From assembly GCF_001307105.1 (NCBI RefSeq), contig NZ_LGYN01000027.1, positions 1-64,000 of the forward strand: DNA of 64,000 nt. The letters run 5' to 3'. Shown here piece after piece: positions 16,395 to 23,849 of this stretch. Under the pieces are notes generated by a model. It was not told the DNA's origin. It searched no databases and worked only from the letters and a program-made list of their open reading frames with translations. The translations under genes were made by a program, and so were the position numbers. How positions within the stretch are numbered: position 1 is the first letter of the stretch; each line of letters opens with the position of its first letter. The DNA comes from Bacillus australimaris. GTDB lineage: Bacteria > Bacillota > Bacilli > Bacillales > Bacillaceae.

Positions 16395-17838
16395 AATGAT
16401 GCTTAAAATGTGGCAGCAGGAAATGTATAAGCTCTTTGATACTCAAACGAAGCGGATCATTGCGGTCTTATTCTTTTTGTTTGCCGTCACAATGGGGGCT
16501 ATTATCGGATACAGCTTTACGGGTGTCTTTATGAAGGCTTTCTTAAATGGAGATGAACGGTCACTTGGATTACTCGTTGTGTCAATGGCGATCAATGCTT
16601 CTATTTTTACAAGCCTGTTATTCGTATTGATCAAAGTCAGAACGCCTGAACAAGACCGGTTTTCTATGCAGCTCAGCTGGTTTCCGCTCTCTACCTTTCA
16701 GAAAAGTCTTGGATACTTCATTCCAATGGTGACAGTGGTGGCAGGGCTTGTTTTATTTTTCATCAGCATCTTGCTTTTACCTAATTTTATTGCTCAAGGA
16801 ATCGGTGTTTTCTTTATCTTCACTTTCTTTTTGATGGTGCTTTTGCAATCGCTTTTTGTTTTAATGCTGCTGCAGTTTATTTACAACATCACCTATTTAC
16901 TCGTTCTGAAATTAAAATTGCCGTTGCAAAAATTTGCAGCGATATTTGTTTTATTGGCACTCGTTGTGGCGTATGGATTGACGCATTTTGATATTAGCCA
17001 AATTCAGCAATCATATCTACAGTTTGATTATCATTTGATGTATTTTACAGCACCATTTTTCTTAGCGGCACAAGGAATGTCTCCTGAAGGGGTGAATTAT
17101 GCCATCTTGATTCTGTTCATCCTCTTATCGGCAGGCGGCGCATTTCTTTCTCTTGCTATGATGCCAATTATGGCAGAGAAAAAAGCGTTAACCTTTTTAC
17201 ACAAGCTGCCGTTCTCTTCTTCGAAGAAGTGGTCACTTATTGTAAAGGAAGTGAAGTCACAGGTACGGAATGAAGAAAACATTTTAAACTTTCTTATTCT
17301 TCTCATTGTGATCTTATTCGTCCGTTATCAATTTGGATTCCGCTTTGAAGAAGAAGCGTTTTTTGTTCTATGTGCTCTTGCTGGATTAACAGCCTTTAAT
17401 TCGTTTGGCAATGATAAACGAATGCTGGGGATGTATAAAACATTTGGCCTAAGATCGTGGGAAGTGGCTTTGTATAAGTTTATCGGCCTTCTGCTCGTTG
17501 GTGTGCTGCAAATTGTCTTATTCATGCTGACAACACTGACGATTCCTGATCAGATTTGGGACGTGGTCATTGGTGCTGCTGTTTTATGCAATGCCACTGC
17601 GCTCTTTTATGTGGTAGGTATTTTACTTCCTCTTGATCGAAACAATCCCTACACAGGTATTTTTTCATTTGGGGCGCTGATTTTACTCATGATTCCGATT
17701 GTTTTTATTGGAAACTATGTCATAGGGGCGTCGAATCAAACGCTCCAGTGGCTGCTTATGGCTGCATTTGAGGGTCTGCTCATCTTTGCCATATACAAAG
17801 GTTTTTCATGGAGGTATTCACATGATTCAACTTCTTAA
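16372..17838 (+). CDS. Large ABC transporter permease of the peptide cassette
   Basis: 488 residues from ATG 16372 (AGGGG 11 bases upstream). A GTG at 16351 and an ATG at 16396 are alternatives. Ten or more hydrophobic helices are spread over the length, with a polar stretch about 290-310 (PFSSSKKWSLIVKEVKSQVRNEENI). It resembles the big permeases paired with stand-alone ATPases in bacteriocin loci such as SkfF. It is tightly coupled to the ATPase by overlap and overlaps the protease gene by 17 bases. Confidence 0.88.
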   Translation: MKSLIISKMMLKMWQQEMYKLFDTQTKRIIAVLFFLFAVTMGAIIGYSFTGVFMKAFLNGDERSLGLLVVSMAINASIFTSLLFVLIKVRTPEQDRFSMQLSWFPLSTFQKSLGYFIPMVTVVAGLVLFFISILLLPNFIAQGIGVFFIFTFFLMVLLQSLFVLMLLQFIYNITYLLVLKLKLPLQKFAAIFVLLALVVAYGLTHFDISQIQQSYLQFDYHLMYFTAPFFLAAQGMSPEGVNYAILILFILLSAGGAFLSLAMMPIMAEKKALTFLHKLPFSSSKKWSLIVKEVKSQVRNEENILNFLILLIVILFVRYQFGFRFEEEAFFVLCALAGLTAFNSFGNDKRMLGMYKTFGLRSWEVALYKFIGLLLVGVLQIVLFMLTTLTIPDQIWDVVIGAAVLCNATALFYVVGILLPLDRNNPYTGIFSFGALILLMIPIVFIGNYVIGASNQTLQWLLMAAFEGLLIFAIYKGFSWRYSHDSTS

Positions 17839-18727
17839 CAGTAAGCTAAAGATTGAGCGGGTACCGGCACTAGCGCCGTATGTGACCTTACAAAAGAGGC
17901 ATCTCTCTGATACGCAGTATGGGAGCACACTCCCGATTAATGAAAGTGCGTATCATATGTTAACGAAAGTGGATGGGAAAAGGTCAGAAGCGAGTATTGC
18001 GGCAGAGCTCGCCGATTTATTTCAGGTCGATGAGTCTGTGATTGCTCGAGACTTTTATCAGCTGATGATGGGATTGAATCAGCATCACTTGCTGTCGATT
18101 CATTATCAATCACCATACCGGATCGTCACAGCCTGCTACCAATTTTTCAAGCAGTATCAACTAAAAATGAAGGAACGATTCGATTGTACTGGGCATTCAT
18201 TCCTTCATATATTGGGGACAGCTTTGCTTATGGTGACGCGTAAAATCATCTTTTTCTGGCTGCTTTTCATGGTCATGGCAGGAATCGCTTTTGTATTTAT
18301 TCCTGACCCGTCGATTGCGGCTATTGCGATTTATTTTACAATTATTTATTTTGGATTGATTACCGGGACCGCCTTACATGAGGCAGCCCATGGATATGCG
18401 CATCGAAAATTTGCGGGACGAGATGGTCCTCAAGGCTTTTTTGCGAGTGATATGATGTCGGTGAAATTTGTGAGACCCGTACTAGATCCGTTTCAGAAAA
18501 AGCAGATATGGATTACGCTGCTTGGACCACTCGTTCCCGGTGTGATTGGGGCTGCAGGAATCATTGTGACCGTTTTATTTCTAAAAGAAAACCCGATTTC
18601 GACTGGTTTCTTCATTTTTTCAATCACATATTTTATTCAATTACTCTATCTTCTTCCGTTTATGGGGGATGGTAAGTCCATTATGAAGCAGCTATTGCTT
18701 GGGGGAATAGGAGGACAACGATCATGA
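17822..18727 (+). CDS. PqqD-like domain fused to M50-type membrane zinc metalloprotease
   Basis: 301 residues from ATG 17822, GGAGG seven bases upstream. Residues about 12-95 (with LPINESAYHMLTKVDGKRS and a following helical AAELADLFQVDE) look like a PqqD/RRE domain, which binds leader peptides in RiPP pathways. Membrane helices follow from about 130. The zinc motif HEAAH is residues 186-190 in TALHEAAHGYAH, and the third-ligand motif is probably Asp283 in FMGDGKS. An intramembrane protease with its own leader-recognition domain would be suited to cutting the 70-aa peptide. Annotated relatives are usually called putative peptide zinc metalloproteases. Confidence 0.85.
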   Translation: MIQLLNSKLKIERVPALAPYVTLQKRHLSDTQYGSTLPINESAYHMLTKVDGKRSEASIAAELADLFQVDESVIARDFYQLMMGLNQHHLLSIHYQSPYRIVTACYQFFKQYQLKMKERFDCTGHSFLHILGTALLMVTRKIIFFWLLFMVMAGIAFVFIPDPSIAAIAIYFTIIYFGLITGTALHEAAHGYAHRKFAGRDGPQGFFASDMMSVKFVRPVLDPFQKKQIWITLLGPLVPGVIGAAGIIVTVLFLKENPISTGFFIFSITYFIQLLYLLPFMGDGKSIMKQLLLGGIGGQRS

Positions 18728-19005
18728 ATGTACAGGCGATGAAACAAGGTGCTATAGTTGGTGGCTTTCTAGGATTTTTAGGCTTTCCGATGCTGACAAT
18801 CGGCGTACTATTCTATCATTTATTTCAGTCAAAAACGAATGATGCATTATTATTTAACAGTCTCGCTTTTGAAATGGAAGGCTCGTCTGCGTTTACTTTT
18901 CAGATCAAGCCAAACTTTTTTATTTATATGATCGTGATCTTTGCTGCGAGTTTTCTCATTGTGGCATTTCTATCAGCTATAAAACAGAAAAAAGCAAAAG
19001 GTTAG
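18724..19005 (+). CDS. Small two-helix membrane protein, candidate immunity protein
   Basis: 93 residues. ATG overlaps the protease stop (ATGA), with GGAGGAC upstream. Two hydrophobic helices (about 10-32 and 66-87) flank an extracytoplasmic loop, and the tail is basic (KQKKAKG). Last gene of the five-gene cassette. Size, topology and position are those of bacteriocin immunity proteins, but there is no family match to prove it. Confidence 0.75.
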   Translation: MNVQAMKQGAIVGGFLGFLGFPMLTIGVLFYHLFQSKTNDALLFNSLAFEMEGSSAFTFQIKPNFFIYMIVIFAASFLIVAFLSAIKQKKAKG

Positions 19006-19029
19006 GAGAATTCTCCTAATCTTTTTTTT
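19002..19029 (+). terminator. Terminator of the peptide cassette
   Basis: TTAGGAGAATTCTCCTAA is a near-perfect palindrome followed by eight Ts. It begins inside the stop codon of the last gene. Confidence 0.9.
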
Positions 19030-19056
19030 GTATAATAAACCAAATTTTAGTATAAT
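19028..19056 (+). promoter_or_regulatory. SigA promoter of the lipoprotein gene
   Basis: TTGTAT (19028-19033), 17-base spacer, perfect TATAAT (19051-19056). The leader is about 20 bases before the ribosome site AAAGGGGA. Confidence 0.7.
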
Positions 19057-19082
19057 GAGAAAAAACATCAAAGGGGATCACA

Positions 19083-19739
19083 ATGTTGAAAAAATGGAGC
19101 ATTCTTTTATTCACTGTTTTTCTATTAGCAGGGTGCGGTGAGAAGGCCGCAGAAACCACGACGACAGAGAAGAAGGTTTCTACAATAGAAACAGATCCTG
19201 TATCTAAGCAGCAAGTAACTATCGAACAAATGAAACTGACAAAAAAAGAAAAAACCTTGTTAGAGGCATCAACCACTAATGAAATGGTGGCTTTGACACT
19301 GAAAGGGTTAACGAAGAAGGACAAGAGTATTACGTTTATCGGGAGTCATTACAAAAATGGCCGATTAGTGAAAAAGGAAGCATCATCTTCTACCTTTACT
19401 TTACATCAGGATGGAGCCGACCAAACGATGAATGTGCTCTTTCAATTACATCATGAGAAAGATGTATATGAATCACAATTTAGTATTTGGTCAGACAAAA
19501 AGAATGATGGGTTGACGAAAGCGACATCAAGCTTTCCTTTCAAAGTAAATGACTATGTTTTTTCTGCACAATCTGAATCTGTCAAAGTTGCTTCAGGGGG
19601 AAAGGCACTGATTGCGTATACAGCAGCAATGGGGAAAGACGGGAATTCACCAACACTTGACGAAATTGAGAAGAATCCAAAGGAAGCATTGAAGAATAAG
19701 TCACATGCGTACTTATTTTATATTCAGTTAGATAAATAA
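19083..19739 (+). CDS. Putative lipoprotein of unknown function
   Basis: 218 residues. Signal peptide with lipobox LLAGC (Cys19), then a Thr/Glu/Lys-rich linker (AAETTTTEKK) and a globular part of about 170 residues, probably beta-rich. I do not recognise the family. Single gene with its own promoter. It follows the peptide cassette but is separated from it by a terminator, so it need not belong to it. Confidence 0.8.
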   Translation: MLKKWSILLFTVFLLAGCGEKAAETTTTEKKVSTIETDPVSKQQVTIEQMKLTKKEKTLLEASTTNEMVALTLKGLTKKDKSITFIGSHYKNGRLVKKEASSSTFTLHQDGADQTMNVLFQLHHEKDVYESQFSIWSDKKNDGLTKATSSFPFKVNDYVFSAQSESVKVASGGKALIAYTAAMGKDGNSPTLDEIEKNPKEALKNKSHAYLFYIQLDK

Positions 19740-19756
19740 CTATCGTAATATATACG

Positions 19757-19796
19757 GAGAATATGAAGTTTTTTGACGAAAAATCTTCATATTCTC
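19757..19796 (+). terminator. Long hairpin without T run
   Basis: GAGAATATGAAG pairs perfectly over 12 bp with CTTCATATTCTC around a 16-base AT-rich loop, directly before the tRNA-Gly promoter. It is likely the 3' end signal of the lipoprotein mRNA. Confidence 0.45.
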
Positions 19797-19825
19797 TTGA
19801 CGAATTGTTAAGAAAGTTGTAACAT
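19797..19825 (+). promoter_or_regulatory. Promoter of tRNA-Gly
   Basis: TTGACG (19797-19802), 17-base spacer, TAACAT (19820-19825), about 40 bases before the tRNA. Confidence 0.65.
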
Positions 19826-19866
19826 AAGAAAAGTCAACGCGATGACGTTGCTTTTAAAAGATTGAT

Positions 19867-19940
19867 GCGGGTGTAGTTTAGTGGTAAAACCTCAGCCTTC
19901 CAAGCTGATGTCGTGAGTTCGATTCTCATCACCCGCTCCA
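19867..19940 (+). tRNA. tRNA-Gly (TCC anticodon)
   Basis: Acceptor GCGGGTG pairs with CACCCGC. The anticodon TCC is at 19899-19901, the T-loop is GTTCGATTC, and CCA is encoded at 19938-19940. A solitary tRNA gene with its own promoter and terminator. Confidence 0.97.
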
Positions 19941-19958
19941 ATACATAATTTTGTTAAT

Positions 19959-20006
19959 AACGCAGTATTTCGTTTCATAGATAAACGAAGTGTTGCGTTT
20001 TTTATT
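19959..20006 (+). terminator. Terminator of tRNA-Gly
   Basis: AACGCA...TTCGTTT pairs with AACGAA...TTGCGTT around CATAGAT, followed by a T run. Confidence 0.85.
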
Positions 20007-20022
20007 ATGTCAGTATAATGTG

Positions 20023-20052
20023 AAAAAGCACTGTCAGGCTACAGTGCTTTTT
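20023..20052 (-). terminator. Terminator overlapping the end of the gene at 20039
   Basis: AAAAAGCACTGT and ACAGTGCTTTTT pair around CAGGCT. The minus-strand stop codon lies in the loop, so the last codons are part of the hairpin. Confidence 0.85.
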
Positions 20053-20635
20053 CAATGAGTTCGTATTTGCTTTCTCCGCCATGTATTTGTACAAACATCT
20101 TCGTCAAGGATTGAATAAGAGCTTCACTCTTTTCCCGGGAAATAGACGGCGGGAAAAGGATGAGTTGAACAATGTTCTTTGTGTCTTGAGAAATTTGTGC
20201 TTTACTTGCTTGAGAAAATAATCCATTCAGTCCTGCGTCGTCCTGCCATTCGATGTGACCAGCCTCATGTTTTGCCAGTGAAAGCGGCTCTTTGATACGA
20301 TCGGCATCTAATGTCAGGATGGGTAAGAAATATTTTAATGAGAAAAATATCGACAAATCCTGTACGGAATTGGTCGAGTCAATAAATTGTTCCTTTTGGA
20401 TATCAGAAAGAAGTGGAAGGAAAGGAACATCTTTTAAAAGATCCATCCATTCTTTGATGGCTGGTACGTCTTCTAATACTTTATCTTCGTATTCAAAAAA
20501 TAAAGATTCTTGAAACAGACGTAAGCGGCCTTTTAACATTTGAGGTGATGTACCAACTTCAATATGCGAATATTCAATCTGTCCAACATGGATAGACGGG
20601 TTTTGAGGATGAGATATTTCCATATGTATCTTCAC
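20039..20635 (-). CDS. Hypothetical cytoplasmic protein
   Basis: 198 residues from a GTG start with TTGGAG upstream on the minus strand; ATG at 20623 would shorten it by four residues. No signal peptide and no membrane helix. The N-terminal half alternates short strands (KIHMEISHPQNPSIHVGQIEY) and the rest is mixed, with an HEAGHIEWQ stretch that resembles a zinc HExxH motif only by one His-Glu pair and should not be over-read. I do not recognise a family. Divergent from queG. Confidence 0.75.
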   Translation of the reverse strand: MKIHMEISHPQNPSIHVGQIEYSHIEVGTSPQMLKGRLRLFQESLFFEYEDKVLEDVPAIKEWMDLLKDVPFLPLLSDIQKEQFIDSTNSVQDLSIFFSLKYFLPILTLDADRIKEPLSLAKHEAGHIEWQDDAGLNGLFSQASKAQISQDTKNIVQLILFPPSISREKSEALIQSLTKMFVQIHGGESKYELIEKAL

Positions 20636-20715
20636 AGTGACTCACTCCAATCGGTCATGATACACTCGTATTATACTGAAAACAACAGAAGAAACAAAGA
20701 AAGGAGGTTTGCAAG

Positions 20716-21867
20716 GTGATTCATGTTGGAGAATTAAAAGAAGAGTTGATTCAATATGCGAAAGAAATTGGTGTCGATAAAATTCGATTTGCCAGCGCTG
20801 ATACATTTGATTCATTAAAAGACCGTCTCATCTTACATGAATCGTTAGGGTATTTGTCAGGCTTTGAAGAGCCTGATATCGAAAAACGGACAAACCCTTC
20901 TTTGCTGCTTCCGAAGGCTAAATCAATTGTGGCGATAGCGCTCGCGTATCCTTCCAAAATGAAAGATGCTCCGCGAAGCACAAAGGATGCGAGAAGAGGA
21001 ATCTTTTGCAGGGCTTCATGGGGAACGGATTATCATGTCGTGCTGAAAAAAAAGCTCGATATGCTCGAGGAATTTTTGCGAAGCAAACATGTCGATATAC
21101 GGACAAAGTCAATGGTGGATACAGGAGAACTGTCTGATCGCGCTGTAGCAGAGCGTGCTGGCATTGGTTTTAGTGCAAAAAACTGTATGATTATCACACC
21201 AGAGTTTGGGTCTTATGTGTATTTGGCTGAAATGATTACAAATGTCCCGTTTGAACCGGATGAGAAAATTGAAGACCAGTGCGGAACATGCAATAAATGT
21301 GTGGATTCGTGTCCAACGGGTGCGCTAGTGAATCCGGGTCAGCTTAATTCACAGCGATGCATTTCGTTTTTAACTCAGACAAAAGGATTTTTACCTGATG
21401 AATTTCGTTCGAAAATTGGAAATCGATTGTATGGGTGCGATACGTGCCAAATCGTTTGTCCGATTAATAAAGGAAAAGACTTTCATTTGCATCCAGAAAT
21501 GGAGCCGGACCCTGAAATTGCGAAGCCGCTGTTAAAGCCGCTTCTTACGATCAGTAATCGTGAATTTAAGGAAAAATACGGTCATGTTTCAGGATCATGG
21601 CGCGGGAAAAAGCCTATTCAGCGGAATGCGATTTTAGCACTTGCTCACTTTAAAGACGCATCTGCCTTACCGGTGTTGGTTGAGTTGATGCACAAGGATC
21701 CAAGACCGGTCATTCGGGGAACAGCCGCTTGGGCGATTGGCAAAATTGGCGACAATCAGCAGCTCCCAGAGCTGGAAAAAGCCCTTGAACGGGAAAGTGA
21801 TGATGAAGCGAAACAAGAGATTGAAAAAGGGATTGAGCTCTTGCAGACACCTTTAAATACTAAATAA
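20716..21867 (+). CDS. queG: Epoxyqueuosine reductase
   Basis: 383 residues, GTG start with AAAGGAGG upstream. It performs the last step of queuosine synthesis on tRNA (epoxyqueuosine to queuosine) with cobalamin and two 4Fe-4S clusters. Both ferredoxin motifs are visible, CGTCNKCVDSCP and CDTCQIVCP, as are the DUF1730 N-terminal region (MVDTGELSDRAVAERAG) and C-terminal HEAT-like repeats (RPVIRGTAAWAIGKIG). Corresponds to B. subtilis yhbA/queG, with yhbB and trmL downstream as in that species. Confidence 0.96.
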   Translation: MIHVGELKEELIQYAKEIGVDKIRFASADTFDSLKDRLILHESLGYLSGFEEPDIEKRTNPSLLLPKAKSIVAIALAYPSKMKDAPRSTKDARRGIFCRASWGTDYHVVLKKKLDMLEEFLRSKHVDIRTKSMVDTGELSDRAVAERAGIGFSAKNCMIITPEFGSYVYLAEMITNVPFEPDEKIEDQCGTCNKCVDSCPTGALVNPGQLNSQRCISFLTQTKGFLPDEFRSKIGNRLYGCDTCQIVCPINKGKDFHLHPEMEPDPEIAKPLLKPLLTISNREFKEKYGHVSGSWRGKKPIQRNAILALAHFKDASALPVLVELMHKDPRPVIRGTAAWAIGKIGDNQQLPELEKALERESDDEAKQEIEKGIELLQTPLNTK

Positions 21868-21889
21868 CATCCCTATGAACATAGAATGA

Positions 21890-21919
21890 ACCAAACAGAG
21901 TTTTTAAAAAAAGTTTGGT
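21890..21919 (+). promoter_or_regulatory. Hairpin near the yhbB ribosome site
   Basis: ACCAAAC (21890-21896) pairs with GTTTGGT (21913-21919) across a 16-base A/T loop. The 3' arm touches the purine-rich GGTGGTG just before the GTG start at 21929, so it might limit translation. The stem is short. Confidence 0.3.
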
Positions 21920-21928
21920 GGTGTCTGT

Positions 21929-22831
21929 GTGAAACAACTATTAGAGCAAGCGTTAGAAGACAGGCTGGCGTATTTAATCAATGGCCGTGCAATCAAACAG
22001 CCGCAGCTTATGTCTGATGTGGAAGCGGTAGAGCGGAAAAAAGAACTTTTTGCTAGAAGACAGGTTGAGATTGTAAAGGCGAAAGCAAAAGCAACACTTC
22101 TTGATTCAGCTATTCAGGATGATGGGGCTCAGCATGTGCAGTATCTTGCTCATCTCACTTATGTATGCAAGGATATAGACGATTCTTTTTATTTAGAGGA
22201 ACAGGTGGAAAAAAGGGAAGCTTTTCTTTATCACAATATGCTTGTAAAAGATCGTATGACATTAGAAGAGCGGCAAAGGGAAAAGCATATGGATGAGCGC
22301 TTTCAGACCGAAGAACAATTTGGGAGAGCCTTTCATTATGACCGGCGGGCAGCCGTGCAGTATGCGGAGACGTATTGGAATAAACGGAATCCAGCCTATA
22401 AAAATTTTGAAGATAACTGTACAAATTTTATTTCACAATGTTTGAAAGCAGGGAACGCGCCAACAAGAGGGTATCCGAACCGAGGGTCTGGCTGGTGGGT
22501 GCGCCCGCATACGTGGAGCTATAGCTGGACGGTCGCTCATTCGATGAAAAATTATTTAGCGAATTCGAAAGCGGGTTTAAGAGCAAAGAAGCTTAAAGAA
22601 GCGAGAGAGCTCCAAATTGGTGATGTCATTTGCTACGATTTTGAGGGTGATGGAAGGTATAATCATACAACCATTGTCGTCGATCATGACAAAGGCGGCA
22701 TGCCTCTTGTGAATGCACAGACGTATGACTGCCGCATGCGTTATTGGTCATATGAGGATTCGACTGCCTATACACCTGCGATTCGTTATACGTTTTTTCA
22801 CATTTTGGACGATGCCGCGAAGGATAGTTAG
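21929..22831 (+). CDS. yhbB: Putative amidase-domain protein YhbB
   Basis: 300 residues, GTG start behind GGTGGTG. The N-terminal 140 residues are charged and helical. The C-terminal domain (about 145-295) reads YDRRAAVQYAETYWNKRNP, FEDNCTNFISQCLKAG, PNRGSGWW, GDVICYDFEGDG and HTTIVVDH, the Amidase_6/NlpC-like papain fold with catalytic Cys in DNCTNF and His in NHTTIV. No signal peptide, so a cytoplasmic or forespore role is likelier than wall hydrolysis. Position matches B. subtilis yhbB. Confidence 0.9.
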   Translation: MKQLLEQALEDRLAYLINGRAIKQPQLMSDVEAVERKKELFARRQVEIVKAKAKATLLDSAIQDDGAQHVQYLAHLTYVCKDIDDSFYLEEQVEKREAFLYHNMLVKDRMTLEERQREKHMDERFQTEEQFGRAFHYDRRAAVQYAETYWNKRNPAYKNFEDNCTNFISQCLKAGNAPTRGYPNRGSGWWVRPHTWSYSWTVAHSMKNYLANSKAGLRAKKLKEARELQIGDVICYDFEGDGRYNHTTIVVDHDKGGMPLVNAQTYDCRMRYWSYEDSTAYTPAIRYTFFHILDDAAKDS

Positions 22832-22840
22832 TGGTATAAT
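22832..22840 (+). promoter_or_regulatory. Extended -10 promoter candidate for trmL
   Basis: TG at 22832-22833 and TATAAT at 22835-22840 form TGnTATAAT just after the yhbB stop. No good -35 is present. Confidence 0.45.
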
Positions 22841-22874
22841 GTTGAGCGGAAAAGAAAATTAGAGGTGAACTTTT

Positions 22875-23348
22875 TTGGGACTTCATGTCGTTTTATATCA
22901 ACCAGAGATTCCAGCTAATACTGGAAATATTGCGCGTACATGTGCAGCAACAAATACAACCCTTCATCTGATTCGTCCGCTTGGTTTTTCGACAGATGAC
23001 AAAATGCTGAAGCGTGCAGGGCTCGATTATTGGAAATTTGCCAATGTGGTCTATCATGATTCGCTCGATGAATTGTTTGAGGCTCATCCGAAGGGGCAAT
23101 TCTTCTATATCACAAAATTTGGTCAACAGCCGCATACGACATTTGATTACTCTCAAGTGGATGAAGACTATTTCTTCGTCTTTGGTAGAGAAACAAGTGG
23201 ATTGCCAAAAGATTTGATTGAACAAAATATGGACCGCTGTCTTCGTTTACCGATGACAGAACATGTTCGCTCCTTGAATCTGTCGAATACGGCAGCCATT
23301 CTTGTATATGAGGCACTTCGCCAGCAGCAATATCGAGACCTCATATAA
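22875..23348 (+). CDS. trmL: tRNA (cytidine/uridine-34-2'-O)-methyltransferase
   Basis: 157 residues from TTG 22875, chosen because AGAGGTGA lies six bases upstream and the product then begins MGLHVVLYQPEIPANTGNIARTC-type sequence typical of the family. SPOUT methyltransferase motifs: NTGNIART, FGRETSGLP, and RSLNLSNTAAI near the knot. It methylates the wobble ribose of tRNA-Leu species, two of which are encoded at 467-673. Known in B. subtilis as cspR. Confidence 0.95.
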   Translation: MGLHVVLYQPEIPANTGNIARTCAATNTTLHLIRPLGFSTDDKMLKRAGLDYWKFANVVYHDSLDELFEAHPKGQFFYITKFGQQPHTTFDYSQVDEDYFFVFGRETSGLPKDLIEQNMDRCLRLPMTEHVRSLNLSNTAAILVYEALRQQQYRDLI

Positions 23349-23357
23349 GATCTTGTT

Positions 23358-23387
23358 AAAAGCCGAGATATCGATCTCGGCTTTTTT
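23358..23387 (+). terminator. Terminator of trmL
   Basis: AAAGCCGAGA and TCTCGGCTTT pair around TATCGA, followed by Ts. Confidence 0.92.
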
Positions 23388-23477
23388 ATTTGAGGTAAGA
23401 AATATTTTTGACATGAAAGTACTGTTCGAATGAGGGAATACAGTAATATTCAAGTGTTGAAGACAACGAACTAAATG

Positions 23478-23513
23478 AAAAAGGATGTTCCGCTAATGGA
23501 ACATCCTTTTTTT
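23478..23513 (-). terminator. Terminator after the 28-aa gene
   Basis: GGATGTTCC (23483-23491) and GGAACATCC (23498-23506) pair, with A run before and T run after, so both strands can use it. It abuts the stop codon of the small minus-strand gene. Confidence 0.85.
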
Positions 23514-23599
23514 CATTTACCAGGCTTGCCTTCGTAGCCAGCTGTGAAAATGGATACTAAAAACGTAATGATGACGCCCATCATAATGACCGTTCTCAT
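23513..23599 (-). CDS. Small hydrophobic protein, 28 aa
   Basis: ATG at 23599, with AAGGGGGAG four bases upstream, an excellent ribosome site. The product MRTVIMMGVIITFLVSIFTA then ends GYEGKPGK: one membrane helix and a short polar tail. The stop is followed immediately by an intrinsic terminator. Ribosome site, hydrophobic helix and terminator together argue for a real gene. No family recognised. Confidence 0.65.
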   Translation of the reverse strand: MRTVIMMGVIITFLVSIFTAGYEGKPGK

Positions 23600-23771
23600 A
23601 TAAGCTCCCCCTTATCCCTTTGTTCCGATCGCTGCCTGTTTCATATGGTGTGAAGTTCGCCTTGAAAAGCAGGAGAAGAAGATCATTTTTCTCCTATTTT
23701 TCCTTTATTATGAAGGGTCTTGCGGATGGTTGTCAATTCAGTTTGCCAATTCGTCATTTTGAAGAACGAAA

Positions 23772-23800
23772 GCATGTAATAGGACGCCTCCGCATAGATT
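23772..23800 (+). promoter_or_regulatory. Possible SigE promoter of prkA
   Basis: CATAGATT at 23793-23800 resembles the SigE -10 (CATACAAT), and GCATGTA lies 14 bases upstream. prkA is a SigE-dependent sporulation gene in B. subtilis. The match is loose. Confidence 0.3.
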
Positions 23801-23849
23801 GTAAAACAGTATCTGATTTCTAGCTTCAATCTTGAAAGAGGAGGTTCAT

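Noticed and set aside
20039-20635. Zinc peptidase assignment from HEAGH in this protein
   Set aside because: HEAGH fits the pattern, but the surroundings (SLAKHEAGHIEWQDD) lack hydrophobic helix context and a third ligand motif, so I left it as hypothetical.
23620-23823. 67-codon frame before prkA
   Set aside because: Overlaps the prkA control region, with no ribosome site and an unlikely composition.
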